Assembly: GCF_001748245.1 (NCBI RefSeq)
Contig: NZ_BDFO01000001.1
Location: 4,479,471-4,543,470, forward strand
Direction of reading: 5' to 3'
From: Oligoflexus tunisiensis
GTDB taxonomy: Bacteria; Bdellovibrionota_B; Oligoflexia; Oligoflexales; Oligoflexaceae
Length of the DNA stretch: 64,000 nt
Shown here: positions 58,778 to 64,000 of the stretch, one piece after another
Numbering within the stretch: position 1 is the stretch's first letter
Layout of the letters: every line of letters begins with the position of its first letter
Notes under the pieces: generated by a model
Told to the model about the DNA's origin: nothing
Seen by the model: the letters and a program-made list of their open reading frames with translations, nothing else
The model's database searches: none
Program-made: the position numbers and the translations under genes

Positions 58778-59812
58778 ATGTCGGGACTATTCTCATCCGC
58801 ATGTCCGACCACGCTGTGGTTGAAATCCTTGCTCATCAGTCTGTTCATGGCGACAGTCGCGTCCACGCCGGTCCGTGCTGATAGCGCAGATTACGCCAAA
58901 ACCCGTTATCCCATTGTGATGGTTCCTGGAGCCTTTGCCTTCGACAATGTGCTCGGGGTGGTGGACTACTGGTATGGTATTACCGACGAGCTACGTCGGC
59001 AGGGAGCCGAAGTTTATGTCACCAAGTTGAGCAGTTCGGCTTCCAACATCCGTCGAGGCGAGGAACTGCTGGAAGACATTCGGCAGATTCTGGCGCTCAC
59101 AGGTGCGAGTCGGGTGAACCTCATCGCCCATAGCCAGGGCGGTCCAGCCTCGCGTTACGTCGCGAGTCTCAAACCGGAATGGATCGCTTCCGTCAACTGC
59201 GTCACCTGTATGAATGAAGGCACCGAGTTCGCCGACAATCTGTACGATTTTCTGAACCGTCATAAATTTCTGAAATGGATCGTCAACCTTTCGCTTTCGA
59301 CCGTGTTCTCGGCTCTCGATATCTTTTCGACCGGACCGAGTGATGGGGCCTACAATAGTGAATACCGCGGCCTCCAGATTGCCGAACACCTCGTGCAGGC
59401 CGCCGGCACCAAAACTATCGCCGACTTCAACCGTCGTTTTCCCGAAGCTCTTTCCGAGATGAGCTGCGAGCGGCAGGAGAAAGGGAAAATCTATAAGGGC
59501 ATCAGCGGCCCCGCGACCGTCAATGGCGTCGCCTATTTTTCCTGGGGCGGCGTGGACGTCGTCACCAATCGCGTCGACCCTCTCGATGCCGTCCTGGTTC
59601 CGGTTGTCAAAGCCTTCTTCCCGAGCAACGAGCGTATCTGGGATGGACTCGTGCGCAGCTGCGGTCATCCTCTTGGCAAGCTGACCGAAGGCTTTTATCC
59701 TTTGAATCATTTTGATGCGGTCAATCATGCCTTTGGTCTGGTTCGTAGCGGAATCGATATTCCCTCGCTCTATGTTCAAAATGCGAATCGCCTGCAGAAG
59801 GCAGGACACTAA
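58778..59812 (+). CDS. Secreted triacylglycerol lipase, Pseudomonas family I type
   Basis: A 344-residue secreted lipase with a long signal peptide (LLISLFMATVASTPVRA). YPIVMVPGAFAFDNVLGV and DYWYGITDELRRQGAEVYVT match the opening of family I.1/I.2 lipases (LipA). The nucleophile is Ser119 in IAHSQGG; the catalytic His is likely in NHFDAVNH. The oxyanion region reads VPGAF where classical enzymes have V-H-G. It hydrolyses long-chain triglycerides. AAGGGGG precedes ATG 58778. Its last base is the first base of the foldase gene, so the pair is coupled; export probably uses Sec then a type II system, as in relatives. Confidence 0.9.
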   Translation: MSGLFSSACPTTLWLKSLLISLFMATVASTPVRADSADYAKTRYPIVMVPGAFAFDNVLGVVDYWYGITDELRRQGAEVYVTKLSSSASNIRRGEELLEDIRQILALTGASRVNLIAHSQGGPASRYVASLKPEWIASVNCVTCMNEGTEFADNLYDFLNRHKFLKWIVNLSLSTVFSALDIFSTGPSDGAYNSEYRGLQIAEHLVQAAGTKTIADFNRRFPEALSEMSCERQEKGKIYKGISGPATVNGVAYFSWGGVDVVTNRVDPLDAVLVPVVKAFFPSNERIWDGLVRSCGHPLGKLTEGFYPLNHFDAVNHAFGLVRSGIDIPSLYVQNANRLQKAGH

Positions 59813-60846
59813 TGAAACGGCGTTCTGTGACGCGCGCGCTGATCGGCGTCGCGATCGTCGTGCTGGGGCTGATGCTGCTCGGCAAAAGTTTCAGGAAATC
59901 CGCGGTGGATTCCACGCTGAGCAGCCTTCCGCCTCCGGCTCCCCTTGGGCTTCCAGGAGCGGAACCCGCTCTGCCGGAGCCATCGCCCGCGAGGCCGGAG
60001 CCTCCCAGCCCGACACCGGCGCCTCATCCTTCGCTGGACGGCACCGATGTCAACGGTGGTCTGCACGTGGACAGCCAGGGTCGGATTGTTTTGCATCGCG
60101 ACCTGCGCCGGCTGTTTGATTACTACCTGAGTCTCCGCGGACGCATGGATGCCGAATCCATCCGCGCGCTCCTACGGCAGCATCTTGAAGCCTTGCATCC
60201 GCTGCCGGTTGTGAAGCAGGCCATGGCCCTCTTCGATCGTTATCTGACCCTGATCGATGCGGAAACCAGGCTTACGGAGGAATGGACGGCCCGTGATCTG
60301 AATGCGACTGCCCAGGTGGAAGAGGTACTCGCGGAGCGGCGCTATCTGCGCCATGAATATCTCGGAGATGATATGGCGGAAGCTTTTTATCAGGATCAGG
60401 AGCAGTATGAAGCCTATCAGCTGGAACGCATGAAGATCAGCACCAATCCACAGCTCACACCGGAGCAGAAAAAAGCGGCGCTTGAGTCGGCGGAAATCAT
60501 ACTCTCACCGGAACAAAGGGAGATCCGCAAAAAAACCTTTGCCTGGCTTGATATCAAATCCCTCGCGCGCCAGCCGGTCGATTCACTGGATGGCGAAGCC
60601 GCGGAAGCGATTCGGCAGCGCTTCGGCGATGATGCCCTCGATCGTCTGGCTGCGGTGGAAGAGGAACGCAGGACCTGGGAGCATAAGCGCGCGGCCTGGC
60701 TTGCGGAAAAATCCCGACTGGCTGCTCTCCCCAATCTGTCGGACGAGGAAAGGACGGCCAGCCTTCTCGAATACGGCCGAACCCATCTGGATTCCACCGA
60801 ATTACGCCGTATGCAGGCCCTGGACAGCGACACCTCCGCATTATAA
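59812..60846 (+). CDS. Lipase-specific foldase (Lif/LifO)
   Basis: A 344-residue membrane-anchored periplasmic chaperone. One transmembrane helix lies near 8-25 (ALIGVAIVVLGLMLLG), then a Pro-rich spacer (about 38-75), then the foldase body. The Lif hallmark R-x-x-F-D-Y-x-L-S is found as RRLFDYYLS at 99-107, preceded by SLDGTDVNGGLHVD. The rest is almost all helix. Such foldases wrap around the lipase and help it fold in the periplasm. It overlaps the lipase stop by one base, which is the normal order in lip operons. Confidence 0.93.
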   Translation: MKRRSVTRALIGVAIVVLGLMLLGKSFRKSAVDSTLSSLPPPAPLGLPGAEPALPEPSPARPEPPSPTPAPHPSLDGTDVNGGLHVDSQGRIVLHRDLRRLFDYYLSLRGRMDAESIRALLRQHLEALHPLPVVKQAMALFDRYLTLIDAETRLTEEWTARDLNATAQVEEVLAERRYLRHEYLGDDMAEAFYQDQEQYEAYQLERMKISTNPQLTPEQKKAALESAEIILSPEQREIRKKTFAWLDIKSLARQPVDSLDGEAAEAIRQRFGDDALDRLAAVEEERRTWEHKRAAWLAEKSRLAALPNLSDEERTASLLEYGRTHLDSTELRRMQALDSDTSAL

Positions 60847-60871
60847 TTCCTCCAAAACCCTGGACGGTGCT

Positions 60872-60956
60872 CCCAGCCTAAGTTTCCGAACTTCCTTACC
60901 CTTTTTCCATACCAGCCATGGTCGGTTACCAAAAAATTCAGGAAACTTAAGTTGGG
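60872..60956. repeat. Long inverted repeat with 16-base arms
   Basis: The arms at 60872-60887 and 60941-60956 pair at 15 of 16 positions (one G-T, one mismatch) around a 53-base loop. It lies 26 bases after the foldase stop. There is no T-run, so it is not a standard terminator; a processing site, attenuator or protein-binding site is possible. Confidence 0.7.
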
Positions 60957-61020
60957 ATCAGGGCTTTCCGATAGTGGAGGACGGACATTTTTACCCTAGG
61001 CCCAGGTGAGGACACACAAA

Positions 61021-62370
61021 ATGAAGAGTCTCCTTTTAAGGAAGGGTTGGCTATGGCTTCTGCTTTTCGCAGAGCCCCTGCTGGCGACCCCTGCATCCAC
61101 GGCCATCTTTTGTCAAAAGTATCCGAAATCACTGGGCTGTGAAAATCAGCAGGCCTCCTGTAATATCTGCCATATAACAGCTCCCACGCTGAATCCTTAT
61201 GGTGAGGACCTCGCCAAAAATCTCACGGGTAATATCGATGTCGTGCTGCTCGAAGCGCTGGATAAGGTGGAAAACCTGGATAGCGACGCCGACGGCGTCA
61301 AGAACATTGACGAAATTCTGAATGCCGGCGCCCCTGGAGATAAAACCATTAAACCCGAGTCCAAAGCGAATCTCACCTATGATCCGGTCTTTGCCTACAA
61401 GCGGCTCAAGGGTGTGTACTGCGGTGAATCTGCCACCTACGAGGAACTCGAGGCCGTGCGCAAGGCCGCCGATCCCAAACCGCTCCTGCATACGGAACTG
61501 AACCGTTGCCTCGAAACACCTTATTGGAAGGACGAGGCCCTGCATCGTCTCGCGGATAAAAAAATCCAGCCCCTCGCAGCGGTCGGCTTCGGCGGCAACG
61601 TGGTGATCGCGGACTATCGCTATGACTACCGACTCTTTTCTTACGTCATGACCGGCGATCGGGATGCACGGGAACTTTTGTCCGCCCAGTATCACATCGC
61701 AGCCGACGGCACCAAGGTGGAAGGAACCATCGCTCGTGAGGAACCCGCACAGTTTGGGGAACGCATTGTGATCGGCGGCGGTCAGCCGCTGGCTCCGGCG
61801 CGCCGCGCAGGGATGATGACCACCCAGTGGTTCCTCGCTTTCTATACCATGTTCTCGGATCTGCCGCGCAACACGGCGTCGCAGGTCTATCGCGCCTACC
61901 TCGGTCTGGACATCGCCAAAGGCGAAGGTCTCTTGCCGGTGGCCAACGAACCGCAGGATGTGGATGCACGGAATGTGGCCCAACCGGATTGTGCGATCTG
62001 TCACAGCACACTCGATCCGCTGGCCTATTCGTTTTCGAGTTATGTCGGCATTGAAACGGTCCAGGCCCTGCTATTCAATACCAACGGGACCTTCCGGGCC
62101 AACCGCACCGACTACGCTGGCCAGGGTGTGATCCTGGGAACGCCTGTTCCCGATCTTCTGGCCTGGGCGGACAAGGCTCGCAACTCCGATCCTTTCAAGA
62201 AAAACATCGCTCATATGATGTTCACTCAGGCGCTGAGCCGTGAACCCATGGCCCATGAAAAGGCTGAATACGATGCCCTCTGGCAGGGACTGCCAGCCGA
62301 AAACTATTCGGTCAACAAGATGCTGCATCGCTTCATTGATAGCCTGGCCTTTGGAGGACGTCAGCCATGA
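61021..62370 (+). CDS. Exported multi-heme-site protein, DUF1588/DUF1592-like cytochrome
   Basis: A 449-residue protein with a signal peptide (GWLWLLLFAEPLLATPA). It has two heme c sites: Cys47/Cys50/His51 (SCNICHITAP) and Cys324/Cys327/His328 (DCAICHSTLDPLA). A calcium-binding-like loop NLDSDADGVKNIDE lies between them. The C-terminal half (LDPLAYSFSSYVG, FTQALSREPMAHEKAEYDAL) resembles DUF1588/DUF1585-type proteins that occur beside DUF1501 proteins. I chose ATG 61021 because GAGGA fits it. It opens a three-gene operon with the lipoprotein and the DUF1501-like gene. Confidence 0.75.
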   Translation: MKSLLLRKGWLWLLLFAEPLLATPASTAIFCQKYPKSLGCENQQASCNICHITAPTLNPYGEDLAKNLTGNIDVVLLEALDKVENLDSDADGVKNIDEILNAGAPGDKTIKPESKANLTYDPVFAYKRLKGVYCGESATYEELEAVRKAADPKPLLHTELNRCLETPYWKDEALHRLADKKIQPLAAVGFGGNVVIADYRYDYRLFSYVMTGDRDARELLSAQYHIAADGTKVEGTIAREEPAQFGERIVIGGGQPLAPARRAGMMTTQWFLAFYTMFSDLPRNTASQVYRAYLGLDIAKGEGLLPVANEPQDVDARNVAQPDCAICHSTLDPLAYSFSSYVGIETVQALLFNTNGTFRANRTDYAGQGVILGTPVPDLLAWADKARNSDPFKKNIAHMMFTQALSREPMAHEKAEYDALWQGLPAENYSVNKMLHRFIDSLAFGGRQP

Positions 62371-63047
62371 AAAAACTTATGACGCTGACCTTGATCAGCC
62401 TTAGCCTTATGATGGTTCAATGTACCAGCAAACGTCTGAAACGCGGTGGATCAGGCGGTGATGCCCCGGCCGCAACCGATGCCGATGGCAATTCCAACGG
62501 CGCTCCAGGTGGCAACGATACCGGTGCCGCAAGGCCAGCCGGGCCACAGGCGGGAAAAACCCTGATATGGAAACGCTATCGCCCGTTTGAATCGGGCCTG
62601 ATCAAAGGTCTTGGGCTCACCAAGGACCAGGTCTGTCTGGAACTCGGCCGGGATTCCTGTATCGACAAAGTGCACCTCACCGTGCTCGGTGGCAACGAAC
62701 CCTTTCTGAATGGACAGTATGAACGCGCGGAGGCGCCCACGGTCCTCACCTCCGTGGCGATCGACCGCGTCGTGCTTTCGGCCTGCAGCCGCCGGGTGGA
62801 ACTCGATGCCGCGGCCGGGGCCAACGCCACCGTCTTCAAGTATTTTCCGCTGACTGCGGCCAAACCGAACGACGAGCAGATCAAACAGCAGGCCACCGAC
62901 CTTTATCGGCGCATACTGGCTCGTGATCCGGAAGCTGCTGAGCTCCAGGCCATTGCCGAATTTGGAGCCACCGCCGCCGCAGGGGACAAGATCGCCTTGA
63001 GCCTTTGCTATGCGATCGCCACCAGTGCGGAAAACATTTTCTTATAA
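62367..63047 (+). CDS. Lipoprotein of the cytochrome/DUF1501-like operon
   Basis: A 226-residue lipoprotein with signal and lipobox LMMVQCTS. A Gly/Asp/Asn-rich linker (about 25-60) leads to a compact domain (GKTLIWKRYRPFESG, VCLELGRDSCIDKVHL, VVLSACSRRVEL). The end (TDLYRRILARDPEAAELQAI) has the helix pattern seen in the tail of DUF1553/1585-type proteins. Four cysteines may form disulfides. It overlaps the cytochrome gene by ATGA, so they are made together. I do not know its family. Confidence 0.6.
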   Translation: MKKLMTLTLISLSLMMVQCTSKRLKRGGSGGDAPAATDADGNSNGAPGGNDTGAARPAGPQAGKTLIWKRYRPFESGLIKGLGLTKDQVCLELGRDSCIDKVHLTVLGGNEPFLNGQYERAEAPTVLTSVAIDRVVLSACSRRVELDAAAGANATVFKYFPLTAAKPNDEQIKQQATDLYRRILARDPEAAELQAIAEFGATAAAGDKIALSLCYAIATSAENIFL

Positions 63048-63062
63048 AAAAAGGGCAGGCTT

Positions 63063-64000
63063 ATGAAAATAAAAAATCATCCATTCGATCGTCGTCAGAT
63101 CTTCAAAGCCGGGGGTGCCGCTGCCATGGGCGCCGCGTTTGCCGGATCATCCTCTCCGCTTCAGGCACAGGCCGCGGCGGACAAGAAATATATCTTCAAC
63201 ATCTGCGCGTTTGGTGGCGCCAACATCATCGACAGTTTCCTGGCTCAGCCCACCGGCCCCGCCGCCTACAATAACATCGTGCAGCCGAATGGTTCCGCGT
63301 TTAAAACGGTGCCGCCGCTGGCCAACAGCATTCAAGGCGCGATCGACCTGGGCAACGGTTACGATCAGGCGGTCTTCGTGCAAAAGCACGGGGCCGACAT
63401 GATGGTGATGACCTGCGAAGTGTCCAGTGTGAACCATATCATCGCCGCCAAACGCTCGATGACTGGTGACAATATCAACGGCGGTCGCACCATTGCCGAA
63501 GCCGTGGCCTTGGCTTTCGGTAAAAGCTGCCCCTTGCCCAACCTGATGCTGGCCGGTGGTGGCTATGCCCTGCATGGCGATGATGATACCGTTCCCGACC
63601 TCGCCCGCGCGCAGGCGGTGAACGATCCTTTGATGTTTGCCTTTGCCACCCATGGTTTCAAAGGCATGACCAACGCGATGAGTTCGGGGGATATGGCTGC
63701 TGCCCGCAAGCTGCGGAATCAGTTGGAATCCGTGTCCCGCTTCCAGGCGCAGTTCGCTGGCTCCAGGATTCTGGATTCCTACCAGGTGAACCGCGAGCGT
63801 ATCGTCGAGGCCCTCGAAAAAGGGGATATGGTCACCAAGCTCATGATGCTGGATCCGGCGACCAATAACCTGGCCCAGTTCGGTTTTAACATTTCAGCTG
63901 ATATCAACCTCGTCCGCGCGAAATTTCCCAACATGGCCACCGACCCTTTTGAAGCCCGGCTGGCCCTCGGATTTCTGGCGGCGAAAAATGGACTGTCGAA
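63063..64000 (+). CDS. DUF1501-like Tat-exported protein, 3' end cut by window edge
   Basis: At least 312 residues. The N terminus reads FDRRQIFKAGGAAAMGAAFAG, a twin-arginine (Tat) signal. The following sequence (YIFNICAFGGANIIDSFL, HGADMMVMTCEVSSVNHI, MLAGGGYALHGDDDTVPDL) is in keeping with the DUF1501 family (alkaline-phosphatase superfamily-like exported proteins that occur with planctomycete-type cytochromes). The function of the family is unknown. It is 15 bases after the lipoprotein gene with AGGGCAGG in front. It is open to the last base of the window. Confidence 0.7.
   Translation, partial: MKIKNHPFDRRQIFKAGGAAAMGAAFAGSSSPLQAQAAADKKYIFNICAFGGANIIDSFLAQPTGPAAYNNIVQPNGSAFKTVPPLANSIQGAIDLGNGYDQAVFVQKHGADMMVMTCEVSSVNHIIAAKRSMTGDNINGGRTIAEAVALAFGKSCPLPNLMLAGGGYALHGDDDTVPDLARAQAVNDPLMFAFATHGFKGMTNAMSSGDMAAARKLRNQLESVSRFQAQFAGSRILDSYQVNRERIVEALEKGDMVTKLMMLDPATNNLAQFGFNISADINLVRAKFPNMATDPFEARLALGFLAAKNGLS

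Noticed and set aside
1..64000. tRNA, rRNA, transposase and phage genes
   Set aside because: I looked for conserved tRNA arms, rRNA cores and DDE or tyrosine recombinase motifs and found none.

Overview
The window is about 57% G+C, gene-dense and bacterial. It looks like a Gram-negative, motile, environmental bacterium of the Bdellovibrionota/Oligoflexia type. That placement is an inference from overall gene style: many lipoproteins, several PilZ-like and receiver proteins, a helix-turn-helix of the TIGR02147 type, a lipid A-type acyltransferase and a long chemotaxis operon. No rRNA or tRNA, phage, insertion sequence or CRISPR array was found.

Layout. 1-8 kb: a partial PilZ-like gene, a patatin phospholipase, a TrmA/RlmD-like RNA methyltransferase, a Cache-type histidine kinase, a FixJ-like regulator and a 7TMR-DISM histidine kinase. 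8-17 kb: a minus-strand chemotaxis operon in the order receiver, MCP, cheA, cheW, cheR, cheD, cheY, cheX, ending in a kinase-less 7TMR-DISM receptor; no cheB is present. 17-21 kb: an OmpA-like lipoprotein, a four-unit tandem repeat, a lysophospholipase, a small HTH protein and a probable outer-membrane protein. 21-26 kb: a tight three-gene cassette of a PilZ/alpha-oxoamine synthase fusion, a 7TM histidine kinase, and a receiver/class III cyclase protein. 26-32 kb: ilvA, a periplasmic binding protein, a lipid A-type acyltransferase and an oligopeptidase B-like S9 peptidase. 32-36 kb: two overlapping TPR/class III cyclase genes whose active-site residues are complementary. 36-45 kb: a GST, a DUF6279 lipoprotein, a lone GspE_N/MshEN-like domain, a CPBP protease, a large lipoprotein, a glycoside-hydrolase-like lipoprotein and a GT39/83-like glycosyltransferase. 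45-58 kb: secB, a neutral ceramidase, DUF72, an FGE-sulfatase-domain protein, a DUF1338 enzyme, an N-formylglutamate amidohydrolase-like enzyme, a previously easy-to-miss 52-aa gene, a pseudo-receiver/TPR protein, a transglutaminase-like protein, a small cytochrome c and a POT transporter. 58-64 kb: a lipase with its own foldase, then a cytochrome/lipoprotein/DUF1501-like secretion-type operon that runs off the end.

The most interesting content is signalling. The 21-26 kb cassette has the parts of an alpha-hydroxyketone (Cqs/Lqs-like) quorum-sensing circuit, but with a PilZ domain on the synthase and a cyclase as the output. At 32-36 kb one membrane cyclase keeps only the purine and transition-state residues while its overlapping partner keeps only the metal-binding aspartates. 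This is the same division of labour as the C1 and C2 halves of mammalian adenylyl cyclase and predicts an obligate heterodimer with one active site. Three cyclase-domain genes and three possible c-di-GMP-binding proteins (1-368, 21188-22855, 37754-38089) in 64 kb suggest heavy use of nucleotide second messengers.
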